Positions 48,692-63,600 of a stretch of 64,000 bases of DNA are shown here, piece by piece. The DNA lies in assembly GCF_028858725.1 (NCBI RefSeq), contig NC_084760.1:79366367-79430366 (forward strand), read 5' to 3'. Origin of the DNA: Colius striatus (taxonomy: Eukaryota; Chordata; Aves; Coliiformes; Coliidae). Positions within the stretch are counted from its first letter, which is position 1. Every line of letters starts with the position of its first letter. The position numbers were made by a program, and so were the translations under genes. Below the pieces are notes generated by a model. It did not search any database and was not told the origin of the DNA. It was given only the letters and a program-made list of their open reading frames with translations.

Positions 48692-51600
48692 GTTTAGTAT
48701 TCAACTTCAGGTCTTGAACTAGATTTCTAGTTCTTTTCTCAGGAAATTGCATTCAGTTTATATTCTTTCCTTTTCTTTCTTTTATTTTCCTTTATACTCA
48801 GTTCTCTTCTTAAATTAACCCTGCTAGAAGATAAATCTTTGTTTTCATTGTTTGCACTATTTTTAAGATTTTGTTTTAAAGTATTAGAGGAAGGATGCGG
48901 GAGATATTGACTGAATAATTTATACCAGCTTAGTTCCTGCAAGTACTTACTCATCCTGGATACTTCAGTTTTAAATTGATGCTGTGACTTTTCTGTATCA
49001 ATATAATAAATTAAAATATTGATTGTGAAAAATAAAACCAGTTAATATGGCACACAAATATCTTAAAATCTAGCTGTAGTATATTTTATGTTTGCTTTTC
49101 TTTGACATATTTTCAGAGCTGACTTTGGTTTGTAATAATTCTTAATATTTCTTTCTTAGCCTCTGAAAATTCAGATACTTCTAAAGAGTAGGAAAGTTAG
49201 GTAGTGTTATATTATAAGACAGTAGATTTCAGTGTTACTTTTAAGTTAAGTAGAAGCTCGTTGTGATCACTTTGTGTATTTTTAGTTTGAAAGATGTGTT
49301 TCATGTTTTAGAGTCTGTACAAAGAAGCGAGAGAATATCGAAGGACAAAAATTGATGCTTCGTATAAATACATACTTGAAATTCTCAGTGTGAGGCTAGA
49401 TTTAGACTTAGCAACTGTGGAAGAAATGATTTTGGATGTCCCCTCGGTGAGTCTGTTCTGTGTGTTTGTTGATTTCAGTTATTAGTCAAAATGTGTAGCA
49501 GATTGCCTTTTTGATATGGAACACAGAAAGTTCCACTTGAGCATGAAGAGAAATTTCTTTCCTGTGAGGATGAGGTAGCCCTGTCACATGGAGGTTGTGG
49601 AGTCTCCTCTGGAGGTTTTCAAAACCTGCCTTGACATGTTCCTGTTCAACCTGCTCTAGTTGAACCAGCTGTAGCAGAGAGTTGGTCTGGATGCTCTCTG
49701 GAGGTCCCTTCCACCCCATACCTTTGAGTTCTTAAAGCTTTTCTTAATTTTTAGGGTTGTTTTCTGTCACCAGGACCACCTATAAACTTTTTATGGATGG
49801 GAGTTTTCCAGTTTTAGTTTTTACATAAACAATTTAGGCTGCTGGAGTTGTGTCAACATTGTTGTTCAACAAACTGTCATTAAATCCCACACAGATCATA
49901 TCTGATGTTCATGAGTTAAGTTCTACCCTTTAAAGCATTAGTGTCTAAGTGTACTTACACAGGGGTTATACTGCATGGACTTGAAACAGAAGCTATTTGC
50001 AGAAGCAGTAGCTTTAGGGACAGCTCATGTCTTACCTTCTGTGTAAAATCATACAAGCCCAAAAATTGGTATTTCTCTTCTCAATTTGGAGTGATTTTTG
50101 TCATTGCCTTTTCAGTACTCTACCAATTTTTCCATCTTTCACTGTTTCGTGGTTTTTTTGTTTTGGGGTTTTTTTTTTTGGTACAGGGGATTAATTTTTT
50201 TTTTCATTTTTTTTTTTCAGTTTTAATCCTGCTATTCAGTGGTGCCTATTAACCAAAGTGAAAGCCCAATATGCATTTCTAGACCTGTCTTGCTTTTATT
50301 TCTATTTTTGCACAATGCTGCCTTCTAAAAGAAAAAAGGATTTAAATTCTGTCCACCTGAGTGTCACTTATTTTCCTGTCACTGTTATGATTTAGTTTTT
50401 ATATTTGTGTATTTTTGGGAAAAGATCATGCTCATAAGAAACCTCATACATCTAGAGACGTATGTTTTGTACTTGAACAAGTAATGCATTTCCAGACATG
50501 ACTTGCTACCTAAATTTCTGACTTTTTTCATGGGGAGAAAACAGGAGGTCTCACTACCAAGGTTGAGCTCTTCAGTTGGACAGTTTGAATACCAAGTCAC
50601 ATCTTATTGAATTAGTAATTCTTGCAGATATCTACAGATGCTGTGAAAGAAGCTGGATTTTGACTAGATCAGTATATTCTCATCTCCTCCTAACCTTCTT
50701 TCAGTGCTTTTCAGAGGTTTGTTCACTTCCTGCTAAATCACATATCCTGGTTTTACCAGGACACACAAATTGCCTAGGGAGGTTTAAAAGTTCAGATTCT
50801 GGAAACCTTGGCCATCATTTCAGAAAAGTTCTTGAGAGTGATAATTATACACTAACAGTATTTGTTTCAAAGCTTTGCATTGTTACTATCAAAAGCACCT
50901 TGTATAACATCACAAAATCAAAATGAACATCTAGAGACTCATAGTGTTTTGGGATGACCAGTTTATGGACAAGTACAGAAAACTAATAGTGGGGCAGCAT
51001 GGGCTCCCTCAGGTGTGATCTCATTGTCCTTCTAGAGGTCAGCAAAACCTTTGTCATCACAAAAGATTTGCGAGCCAATTTGGACAATATCTGTCTCTAG
51101 AATAAAACCGTCATGTGTCATGTTACTCCTCTTTCACAGATTAATCTTTTGTGTTTAGGGATAGAGTAGCAATAACAGGGTATGCCAAGTCATGAACATT
51201 TCCTGTGTATATTTCTAAGTCTCTTGTGACCAGTTCCTTCCAGCTGATACTTTAGACTTAGATCTCTGTGACAGAATACCCTCCAGTGGCTCTGCATTAT
51301 TGGAGGAGACCATAAACAACTGAGAGACAGTTATCAGGACCTAGGCCACCTGTATGTGCAGGTTCAGTACTTGAAGACAATTGAATTTGAATTGTCTATT
51401 ATTTTGTTTTGTAACTCCTCACAATATTTGAGAATAAACATTGCATACCACCAAAACCTTAATGTCGTGGACAAGTTATTTTTGCACACCTTAAAGGCAC
51501 TTAAAATATATTAAGTAATAAATATTCACTTTTTAATTTAACAGTTTGAAGCCTTTGATTCTTTTTTTGCCAAAGGAGGAAGTAAAAGATTGAAAATTTT

Positions 51601-54600
51601 CTATCAAGAAGGAGAAGTACCAGGAATAGGTAAATTTTTAGCGTTAGTAATACAGGCAGATGTAATAGTGCTTTCTGGTTTTATTTTGTTTGTTTTCCAG
51701 AATAAAATCTGATTTTATTTGCTCGTTATTTGCAGCCTTTTGCTTTAAGGACTGAAAATTCATATTTTAAATGGTTGCTTCAAGTTAAATTGTTTAAAAA
51801 AATTTTTAGTCAGTTTTCACCATTTGTGGAAGGAAGGCTGTAAATACATAAGTTCTCCTAAAAACTTAATCTACAATTTATTTTTCAGGAGTTGTGCCCC
51901 CAGTTCATCACAAAGCACTTTCATAAAACCTATCTAAATTTGAAGTTATTGTAGATCTGTGGTATTTTTTAGTTTTAACATGCTCAGTGGAGAATTAGGA
52001 TTCAATGTCTAAGATTCCTAGTGATTCTCTAAGCACTGAACATGCTGTTATCTTATCTATTTATATGAAACCATCATATGCATAGTTATATCGACAGAGG
52101 ATCTGGAAGTATCTCATATTCTCTGTTTTCTCACTTAGGCATGACATCTTGTTCAATAGGGTGAATGTGAATTAACAAAGTACCTCAGTCACCAGCAAAT
52201 GAACCCAGAATGATGGACCTGAACAAATTTGCTTTTCAGTGCAGTACAATGTGCCAAAATTGCTTTGTAAAATATATGTTTGGTGTAGATTTTTTATTGT
52301 GTGGTTAGTTGCAGACAGAGATTTTGCTGGTTTTGGTTTTCTTACACATAAATAAATATTTCTATGTTGATTTTTATTTCACTCTGTGGATTTTAAGCAT
52401 AATACCTACCCTCACTTTTAAAAATAGTGACACCTGTGAAATTGTTTTCAGAATGTGGTCGGACAATTCAAGGAGCTGGGAAAGGAAGTAAAATGATGCA
52501 ATTCTATGTGGACAATACACCAGACAAATTCACAGGACTATGCTTGTTTTTTGTTCGTTGTAAGAATGACGGCCCTATAAATGCAAAAACTATACATGAG
52601 GTATTCTCTTATGTTTTTTAAAACTGAAAACTTTTTAAAGTAGTTATTTTTGTTTACTTATTTGTTTCACTATTTTCAGATAACTAAAGTTACTAGTAAC
52701 TGCGTTTTGAATGTTAAGCTATATCATGCCCTATGCTCTCCCTTTCAGGTAGGCAATGAATAGCCGTATTCAGCAAATACTCAGGATGTCTTGTGAATTC
52801 GATGTCTTACAGGACTATTGTTAAAGAAGTCAGCATTTAGATTATTTTTTATCATTCTCCATGCTTATTTTGAAGAGATTAAAGCCACTAAGTACATCTC
52901 TAAACTGGAAGGACTCACTGAGAAGACTTTAATGCTAGGAAGGGAAAAGTTTACTTGTACTTTTCTCTTATATGTGTCTTTGCCTGTGTGAAATACACAT
53001 TTATCCTATGTAAATGGTGTAACAAGAGATTTTACGCTTTACAAGATAAATTCTTAGATAACTGCCATCTTTGTTCTTGTTTATAGCTACACATCTTAAT
53101 ATGTAAATTGATAAGAATCAGTCCTATTTATGTATCTTCTAGTTTATATGATTGCAAGTTCTTCAGACAGAAATTCTATTGTTAATTTCTATACTTTATA
53201 TTAAATATTTTAAAAGGGGATGAAGCACTATTAGAAGGAACATACAAGATCTGTCTTTATCAAGAGTCTCAATATTTGTCATAAATATGATTTCTACAAC
53301 AAATTCCTTGTTGAAGTGATCAGAAAAGGAAATTTATGTTCTAGGAAGTTCATTAGATGAAGTATGTTAATATTTGCTGATTTGAAGGACATTTAAAATA
53401 TTGACATATTGAAAATAGCTATAACTAGTAAGGTTTCAGAAAGTAGAAAAAAAAATTATCTGATCCAAAGTAATGTACATTTAGTCAGATAATTGTTTCA
53501 ACTCGAATTTGAGATATGGACATTCAGAACATTTTTGCTACCTGAATTTTATTACTTAGTACTTCATTGTAGATAGGGACATTTAGAGTATTTTTAATTG
53601 TTATGTGCTGCTTAAAAAAATCCAAATGTTCTATATGACAAGAAAATAACTGTAATTAGAAAAATGTAACCCAACAGCTTTTTAAAACTGTAGTAAGTCA
53701 TTACTGACTTCCCTTTTTTGTTGAAAACAAATGGTCACATTGTAGGTACCAGTGTTTTGTAAAGAGTTTGTGTCCTTAAATGAAAATTTTCGTTGTCAAA
53801 TTAGAATGTCTTTGTAACCAAAATACACTGATTTTATTATAGTTTTCAGTCTAAGTTACTAAATTGCTAGCAATCACTCTTTTACAATGCAGGATATATT
53901 CTTCGGTGTTTTGGATGGTACTGAAGGACTCCTATGTGGAGTAAAGAATATGATAGAAAAGATTTTTCTCCCTGCTATCCTCGCAACAAATAATTGGGGT
54001 GCTTTAAGTCAGTCTAAAGAGGATACAAAAGACAAACAGAATTTTGTGGAAACAATTAACAGATTCCTTTCATTTTTAGAAGGTAAGCATTGCATTTAGG
54101 AAGCAGTTAGCCTGGAGGAATTCTACTTAGTAATTTCCATTTAAAGACAGTAGCACATAGGTAAGGAACTTTTCACATTCTGCAAGGAAAAATAAAATTA
54201 CTGATTACTTGCATAAAAATACATGCATAGATTGTTTACTTAATGAAACTACTCTATTGATATGATACTTCTAAGAAAGAACACTGAGTTTAAAATAATA
54301 ATTTTTTGCTTTATGTGAGTGCAGAAAAATGGCTATTATATTGAAATAACACTGACTGCATACATGTATTCCAAATCTTAAATTACTTTCATTGGTACAA
54401 ACTAATTTTAGAGTCTTAATTCTTTCTATGTTGTATTTGCTTTTATTTTTCAGGAACTATGAAAAGCCTTGAAGAAACTGTTGAGCTGAAAAACATAGAT
54501 TATGTTAATTTTTCTAAACTCCAGTCCTTTGAGAAAATAACTGCTGCAGCTGAAAATCCTGCCACGTTTCACCAAATAGAGGAAGGACTTATGATATGGT

Positions 54601-57600
54601 ATAGACAAATTGAACAGGTAAGTTGTTTTAACACATCAATCCGGCATGCATATGGATAGTTTTTTATAAACGACATATGAGACTTGCCTGAAGTTAGCTG
54701 AAGGCTTCATTTGTATCTCCACCTAAGACCAGTGCTTCACTTCTATGCACAAGTGAAGTTAAGTACGTAGTCCTTATCCTAGGAACTTACAGTCTAGAAA
54801 GAACAGGAGTTTCTGAATCGTTAGGACACAAATAGTAAGGAGAGGACAAAAGGATGCAGGAATTGTAACATGGGTGAGGACCGCATATCTATTTAGGGAT
54901 ACTCTATACAAAACCTGTTAAATTTCTGCTGCCAGTCATGATGTCAGATACTACTCTTAGAAAGATCTTTGACTCAGCCCAGTACGGCATTTTCTATCCT
55001 CTGTCAGCCTTACATGGTAGGGTCTCAGTTATTTAGGAAATAACTGTGTGAGACTTCCATGATAAAACACAGAACTCTTTGTCAAAATACAGAATTTTTG
55101 TAGATTGGGACATACCCTACTCATAATGGCATTCTGTGTTTAGTGTGTTTAGATCATGAGAATAAAAAGGTAAAAGACATGTAAAAAGAGGACGACTGCA
55201 TATTTATCAACACACAGATGGATACATTTATGACTTAATGTCTGATATTTAATGTTTTTAAAGTAGTTCTTTAAGTTTTTTACAAGTAACATTTGGTGCA
55301 TTTCAATCCATAAATTCTAATTAAAGGGGAAAAAAAAGGGTGTAGGCTGAGATTCACCCAATTTATGACACAGTAGTTAAACATTTGTATTATTTGCTTT
55401 TATTTCAGTTAAAGAATATGATTAAGTGCAAATCAGACTTGGGATACTTTCCAAATCAAAACCCTTTTTCATGTGTCAATAACTGTAAGGTTATTCCTTT
55501 TAAAGTTAATATCCTCAGATTATTTCTTCTCATCATCTTTATAATGATTTGTCTCTTCTCTACAGTAGACACTTGTGTTTTTTTTTTCAAATTGGTTGCA
55601 GGTTCTGATAGAGAGTAAGCAGATGAGGAAAGAAGCTGATGATTCAGGTCCACTGACTGAACTAGAGCACTGGAAATGTATGTCTGCTAAATTGAATTTT
55701 ATTATTGATCAGATGAAAGGACCAAACTGCAAAGCTGCCATCAAAGTTCTGACTGCTAGACAGTCTAAACTGCTAAGGGTAATCCTTTTTTGAATTTTGT
55801 TTTCAAAGCTTGTGATATTTTTTTTTTTCATTGCATTTGAGAGATTTCCTGAGGAGAATTAAGGGAGGAAAGTTTAGATATGATGCTGGTGTGCTTCATA
55901 TATTAAGAAAAAAGAATAAGATGTCTTTAGAGGTACAGACAAAAATTACCATAAATCAAAATAACTTTTATTGCCTGCTTTGATAATCACTTGTAAAAAT
56001 TAGTTTACCAAGATTTATTTCTGGCAAATGAATGTAAGTTAAAGTAATCATTCACTATGTATGAAGTTTTAAAAATACTACTTTTCCTCTAGATGTGGCA
56101 AGAGTTAGATGCCAAAATCACAGAAGCAGCAAATGAATCAAAAGATAATGTGAAATACTTATGCACACTTGAAAAAGTTTGTCAGCCACTTTATAACTAC
56201 GATCTTGTAAGTATATCTTTCATCATTCTTTAAGTGTAATTTATTTGTTTGCATAAAATGCCCAGAGAAAAAGAGGACTTCTTTGTATTTGCTTAATTTT
56301 TTTTTTCTACTTTACTTTTATATTTTTCTATTTTTTTTACTTTTTTTCTAAGCACCTGTCAAGCTAAGTTTTAAAGCATTACTTTATTATATATTAGATT
56401 AAATATAACATATAAAATATGTATTTGATTGTGAAACATAAATAAATATAATTGTTTAGTAAGTTCTGCTGCAAATGTTCGTTTTAAAATGAGCTAAAAG
56501 AGATATTTTATAATACAAGAATGTGTTTTTATGGACAATTCCATATGTATCATCAATGAAAAATCACATAACTGTAACCAAAGTACCAAAATTTCAATTA
56601 TATAAACAATAATGAAACCTAATGAGCCCTTACCTGGGTAAAATAGTAGTTTGATATTGAAAATAGTATTAGCTGCAGAAGTACTAGCTAGTTGGAATTT
56701 ATGTAAGTGGTTGTTCATGTACACAACAGCCCTAGTTCAAGGTATCAGTTATTAAGTATATTAACTATTAATAACAAGTATATCTTTGTAATGGTTGTTG
56801 CAGGGGAGGATGGAAGGAGGAAATATTTTTCCTAGGAAAAATTGCTTGTTTCCTAGGAAATACTCTAGGTGAAAGAGCTTTGTATTTTATTCTTCCATGT
56901 TTAGGTCCTATATGCGTCCTGTCCTCTATCAGGAAGTGTTGCATTTCTTTTGGACTTCTGGCAGCTTAGAGTCCTCCTTTAAAGTATAAATGAGGGAAAA
57001 TAAAAAGACTATGACAATGTATGACATAGAGCTGATACTTCATGAAGAGAGGAGTACGATAACTATTACTACAGTGTTTGTCTTCAGCTCTTCAGAGTAT
57101 CACTAGAGGGTGCCAGGTACTAGGCCATAACGGTGAGCTGCTTCAGGGAGTTAAAATAATAAAATTAGTAAATAAAATAAATTATTTTTATCTTAAAGAA
57201 AGATATTTTTGAGTGGAAACCCATGAAGCAGTTCATTATTTTACTAATACAATATAATTAACTATAGCTCTTTGTTTAATCTGGAACAATTTAGATGCAT
57301 CTGAATTTCTGTTTCATCGATTGGAATGTTATTCCACAGGAAATTTAAGTAGGATTTTTACAGTAATCAACTGAAAAGTAAGGACATCCAAATTAGATGT
57401 ATCGTGATTTTAAAAGAACTGCATTCTGGATTGTGTTGATTTTAATAGTTTCTATTGAAAAGTATTTTAAATAGTGGTGGTTTCCGTATAGAGTAGATGC
57501 AGATTTAATACTATATTTGTTGTGTGCATATTTAATTTATATTTTATATTGTGTGCATTTAATTTAATATGTGCAGTATCACACACAGTCACATTGCAGC

Positions 57601-60600
57601 TAAAGTGGTTTACTATCTGAAAATTTAGACTGAGCATTTAACTTTGAATCAAAGAAATCTCTATACAATCCAGTATTCAGAGTTTTAGTTTTTGTCAAGG
57701 ATCAAAACATAAAGCCAGTAGATTCAGAACCTCCACATTTAATATGGGGGCAAGGGAGGCACAGGGGACATGGGGTGGTGATGTATATACTGAGGGTTTT
57801 TTTATACCATGTAGCCTTTCTTTGACAGTGTTTTGCCAAATGCCTGCTGTTTATCCATAGTATTAGTGTGTTTACTCTGAATTTCCAGTACAAAGTTAAT
57901 TCAAGGAGCTTGGCTTCTCTGCTGAGGAGCAACAGTCAAAATTACTTTTTCTTAATGTTCTGAATTGCAACTCTGATAAGACTCTGATAATGTTAATGAA
58001 TTATAATTAAAAAATTTTTTTTAATTTTTTTTTTTTCCCTTAAACTTGGAAGTGATCAAATTAAAAAATACTTGTAATACTAGTTTGATTTCAGTGATAT
58101 GAACAATGATTTCATAAAATGTGTGGAAGATTTAGATGTTTTGTATAATAATTGGATGAATTAGCCACTCATTAATGAAATTAACATTTTGACAATTATT
58201 TCATGAGTTTTGTGAAATGTCCTAATGAAACATTTTATGTAGTGATTGTTACCACAATGTAATTGCATAGAGTACAAGAGAAAGAGTGAACAGCTGTGCT
58301 TCAAGGGAAACAAAAGCATTGATTACAGACAACCACTGTCAGCTGCCAAAAGAATACTTCCTTTTGTGCCGAAAATTGCAACATGTACTTTTTGAATCAA
58401 TGTTTTATTCTGATTATCAAAATAATCCTGTTCTTATCAATGTATTTAATCTGATTTCTTACAAAATAATGTAAGAATTTTATTGGTTTTATTAGTTGAG
58501 GTTTAAAAATATATTGATCATGATAGCTTTTTGCCTTTTGGGTTTTGCTTTCTTTTTTTTTTTTTAAAAAGAGAAAACAATGAACTTTTTGGTAACATTT
58601 TGAAGATTGATTCAGGTGGTTTAGGGAACAATGGAGTTTAGAAGTTTGTCAATAAACTTGAAATATAGTTGCTAAGAATAGAAAGTAAAATTTCTCTCAA
58701 AATTCTGCATTAAGGTATCAATGACACATGGAATACCAAACTTGATAAATGCTATACGAATGATTCACAGTGTTTCAAGATATTACAATACTTCTGAGAG
58801 AATGACAGCATTGTTTATAAAGGTAACTGTATTAAATATAAGATTAATGATATAGATAATTATTTTTCAGGAAAAAAAGTTAGTTTTTGTTAAAAAATGG
58901 TAACAAATAGTAGGTGCCTGCATGGGAAAGGAAGAGAAATCTTTTGATTAGGAGAGGATTGGACTTTGTTTTAGAGTCTTCTGGAAGAAGCTGTATTGTT
59001 TTTCTTGGTTCATCAAGTTTTTTTCTCTTACCTTTTTCATTAATCTCATGATCTGAATTAATTTGCTCAATTGTTTCCTGATCACCAAATCCACACAGAT
59101 TCTTTTATTATCAGCCAGAAGATTTAATTAAGCAGCTATCCATCAGTTTGACTAGGCTGTTCCTCCAAATGTATGAGAGACAAAAGGTTCCTGTTTCATA
59201 CTTCAAAAGTTAATTGAATCTCAGACCATAAACTTTGCCAACTTAAATAGACAATTAAGACCAGATAGATAGCGATATGGATGTCTTATGTGGCATCCAC
59301 AAAAAGTATTCAGTGCAGGAACAGATGGTCTGTGTAATGGTTTTAGAACAAATAAGCATACAGAGGAAATTCATAGTAAAGTCTCATTACACCACTTTGT
59401 CTCTCTCGTCTCTCGTATTTCTAAGAACACCTTAGGTTTTAGTGTAAAATTTTGTTACAATTCAATTTGAACTAGAATATTAAGAAATATAAGAAATATG
59501 TGTGAGATTAAGCATTTCACTACAGAGACTAATTACTAACAGATTACATGAAGCTGTAATAAGAAATAGCAAGGAAAAAACTCTTTTAATCCAGTGGATT
59601 AAGGTCCCCCGTTACTGTTTGCATCTATTGAAAAATCATCAGTGGTGACACTGGAGGTCCTATCTACAACTTCACCAGTCATTGTGTTACAGTGTGAGGC
59701 TGCTTTTGGTGCAGCAGTTTTCTGCCTTTATTAATTTAGGAATTCTGAAGACCTGCTTACAGTACTCTCACGTCAGAACTGTTTTTAATTCTTCCCTTTA
59801 TTTAATAGACAAAAAAGATTATTTACCTGTAAGTGTTCTCTGAGATGTGTTTTCTATATGTACATTCACTTCTCTACTGCTCTCTCTGTCATTATGAACT
59901 TTGGATTTTTGTGTCTGAGAAGTAAAACAGTGTTCTTTCCTTTTAATAGCCGTGGGAGACCAGGTTAAAGACATCTTGCTAGGACAGAAAATTCTTTAAT
60001 GACAGTTTTTAAATAAGGATGCACAGACTACAAAGTATAAAGATGTGAACATATTTGAAAAGTAGAGTTAAATAACTCATGTTTGTTCTTGAGTTATGGT
60101 TGATGACATTCTGTGTTTATGCTTATGTAGTTCTGGATTTATAAATACTTCCTGGGACTTACATATACTTCTGGGAGTATTTTAAGATTTTTTTATAGGG
60201 TAATTGTCTTGTATTATTTAACCACTGCTATTCCCACAAGTAAAATTTATCCAAACTCTGATAGTACTAATACATACACGTGGGAAATTTGTTAGATCTT
60301 GTGAAACAGACAAATTACCTTTTACATTTGAGACCTACTTGTTTTCATTTGTCTATGATAGGTTACAAATCAAATGGTCACAGCATGTAAAGCATATATT
60401 ACAGACAGTGGCTTGTCTGGTATCTGGGAGCAGGAGACATCAACAATCCTTGGAAAAATTATGGTTTGTAATCTAGTATTTTATTATAAATATAATATAT
60501 TTTTATTATGATATTTCTTACAGCAAACCTGTTGATTACCTATTGATACAAGGAAGTCTGTACTACACATCTCTTTACTATTTTATTTCACGATTGCTTG

Positions 60601-63600
60601 ACAGTTTTCCTGTTCATTAGCCCACCGGCATTTGTTGAAATAAGAGTGGCCTCATCTTTATGAGGATGGTCTGTCACAGATTGTGGAGTTAACATCTTCC
60701 CCATATATACAACCTAGGAATTTTGTCATCCTTCATAGTCCTCATTCTTCCCTCTTGAGGGTGTCTGTTATGGTACCACCTTCCCCTACCATGGGAAACC
60801 TGGTATTTCGGTAGCCATTCCCTTTGTTACAGTAGCTCATTCCAATATCAGATTTTCTTTGTGCGCTGTGAAAGTTCAGTGCTAAGAGTCTCCCCCTTCT
60901 TCAGATGATGGTAACATATTAAGAACAAATTAAACACATAAAATACGCCATGGCAAAATACATATTGAACTAGTGGTTCCCAATGCTGACTTCATTTCCA
61001 CCTACTCCTTTATCAGACCTTAGCTAAGGACTTCCTATCTTACCCAGAAAGGCATAGGATTTCTCATAGTCCTTTAAAAATGAAGTTAAGAGGTAGAAAA
61101 GAAAGTGCCTTGAATGTATCTCTCCTGACCTGACAGGTTGATTCTAATAATTAATCTGTTTAATTGAGGTCATGTTGTGTTTGTCCTATACCTGACAAGC
61201 TCTCATTATTCTGTGAGAGAAATACAAGCTTAGTTTCGTGTCATGGCGATCACTCTTTGTTCCAGTATCTTTATATTTTTTGAGGTTCTGAACATTCCTT
61301 TCACTCAGGACCTTTTTCATTTGCTGTAACTTATAGCCAATTATTAAATATACCTATATATTCAGACAATCTGGTGACTACCAATATATTGTGATAAAAT
61401 CTACTGTTTTCCAAGAACTGATGGAAGATTTTGTATTCCCGTGATTGTAGACTCTATATTTCTCACCAGTCATTATTTTACATCTGATAAGGTCTTAGTA
61501 TTTTAAGTAAATATTCAACTAAGAAAGACAATTATCCATCAGTTTCACTTTAACTCAGATTTGTCAACATACATTCATTTGTATAACCATTTTCCTTTAA
61601 GTACCCTAGGAGTTCCATACAGACTGCCCTGTTATGCCAAATTCTCTTTTTATCTAGAGGACACTGACTATTCTTAAGTAAGCTAATGTCTTTTCTTAAT
61701 AGTGAAATGTCTCCTTTGGAGCAGGAGTCAGTAGCCTCTAAACGACTCTTTCAAAAGAACCAAAACTTTCCTGTTCTTTTTTTTGATGATTCATTTCCCA
61801 GTGTTAAGTCTTTCACTATGATGTACTGTTACATGTTCATGTGTTGCAAATATGTGCCACCCATACTGAAAGAAAACTGTTATATGTAAGTCATTACTTC
61901 CTGTTGACTGGACCTAAATTCAGTGATAAATAACCACTTTGCAATGACAGTAGATTTGAGTTCTTCAGTCTCTCATCCAAAAGCATAACATAGTGAATAA
62001 GGTATTTATTCCTTCACTTTCTAGGACTGCATATGTCTATTGAAAGGATATCAGAAATGTTTTCAGGAAACAGAACAGACTTTGGAAAGTCTAGGAGAAA
62101 AGACATTTGAAGTGTCAGAAATGTACATTTTTGGAAAATCTGAAGCTTTTTGTAGGAGATTAGAAAAAGTGAGTATACTCTGTGATATTGTTATTGAAAG
62201 AAAAGAAGGGCTTCCCCAAAGAACAGTTTACAAGGTGGATGTTTGTCAACATACACATGAAGAAGTTTGTAACTTTTATTGAGGTAAATTAGGTACTTCC
62301 ACAGAGTAAGTCATCTCAGTACTTTAAGCAGTTAGCTCACTATGTCTTTCTGAATTTGTCAATTTATCTGTTAGTGTGGGAAGAAACAACCTAATTTATC
62401 TAGACTTAGACCATTGATTTAGGAGGTTTAAAATTATGTAAAAAATAATATACCTTGCATTTTTTTAAATTATGTCCTAAAGCATTACAATCTTCTGTTA
62501 ATACCAAACACAGTTCTTTAGATGATTTAGCTGGTGTGATCTTAGCATTTGGCTTGCTAACCTGATGAAAGGATTTTAAACTAGCATTCATAGATTTTAA
62601 ATAATTTACCCTCCTTGCTGTAGGGTAAAGTCAGACAAAGAATAGAAGGATAATGGGTAAGAATTCTGTGTATTTGATGTTTTTTTCTTATTGTGTAGTT
62701 TATTGATATTCTGTGAAGTCTTTGTGTAATCAATATGCATATGTCATGTTTTAACTCTTTTTTCATATTACCCTATTGAATCTAACACTCAAGTATAAAA
62801 AAGAAATCCTTTACCATCACGAAAAATGAGGATGATTTTACTTCGTATTGAATTGTGTCAAGAACTAATGTTGAAAATGGAATTAACTGTGCTCTGTTGA
62901 ACATACTTAGAAGCTCAGAAGCAACAGATTTCTGAATGCAGTAGTTAGAGAAGTGGCTATTGTTGATTTTATTTTACTCAGGTTTTATAGAGGAAGTAAC
63001 ATAATTAATAGTAAGCATGAATATAATGTTTATATTTCAGATTAAAGAGATGATAACAGTAATACAAGCTTTTGGTGTGCTAAGTCTGTCAGCCATTGAA
63101 GGGATGGATGTTATGGCAGTGAAATTCAAAAATATCTGTCAAAATGTTCAAAAGAAACAATATGACATCCTTGATCCACGAAAAACAGATTTTGATGTGG
63201 ATTTTATGAACTTCATGGCAAAGATTGAAGGTTTAGAGGTAAGTGATTTTGCTACCTGTATTGGGGAAGAATCTCGTCACTACCTACTCAATATCTCCCT
63301 GAACGTCAGTCAGACTTTGGACTGTGAATAGGCTACAATGCTGTCTTCCAAAGACTGTGGAGTTTGTGTTTGTCTGGAGGGAGGCTTTCTCCATTCTTTC
63401 TTCTCCTTCCAATGGAATCTGTAAAATCATACAGTCCTCACTGAAGATCAGTCAATCTGCAGCCAAAATGACAAAAATTAGGAAACCTGAGAGAATGATC
63501 TACATGGAGATGGTTTATTAGCCTGGAGATGCATAGTTCCATTTTGTGCAGAACAAAGCTGCAACTGTTTTCAATACGTTATTTGCTTCTTTGCTAAAAT

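Larger units (their letters stand above)
48692..52451 (+). other. DNAH8: DNAH8 introns 48692-49311, 49447-51544, 51630-52451
   Basis: The middle intron carries a CR1 fragment at about 49485-49735 and a T-rich block at 50150-50220 that ends in a decoy TTTTTCAG. Otherwise AT-rich with nothing recognised. Confidence 0.8.
52601..56092 (+). other. DNAH8: DNAH8 introns 52601-53892, 54083-54453, 54618-55601, 55779-56092
   Basis: Four AT-rich introns of 1292, 371, 984 and 314 bases with no repeats or other elements that I recognise. Confidence 0.8.

Noticed and set aside
50150-50220. T-rich block ending in TTTTTTTTTCAG, possible DNAH8 exon start
   Set aside because: The following frame has a stop soon after and does not match dynein; flanking exons already join in phase without it.
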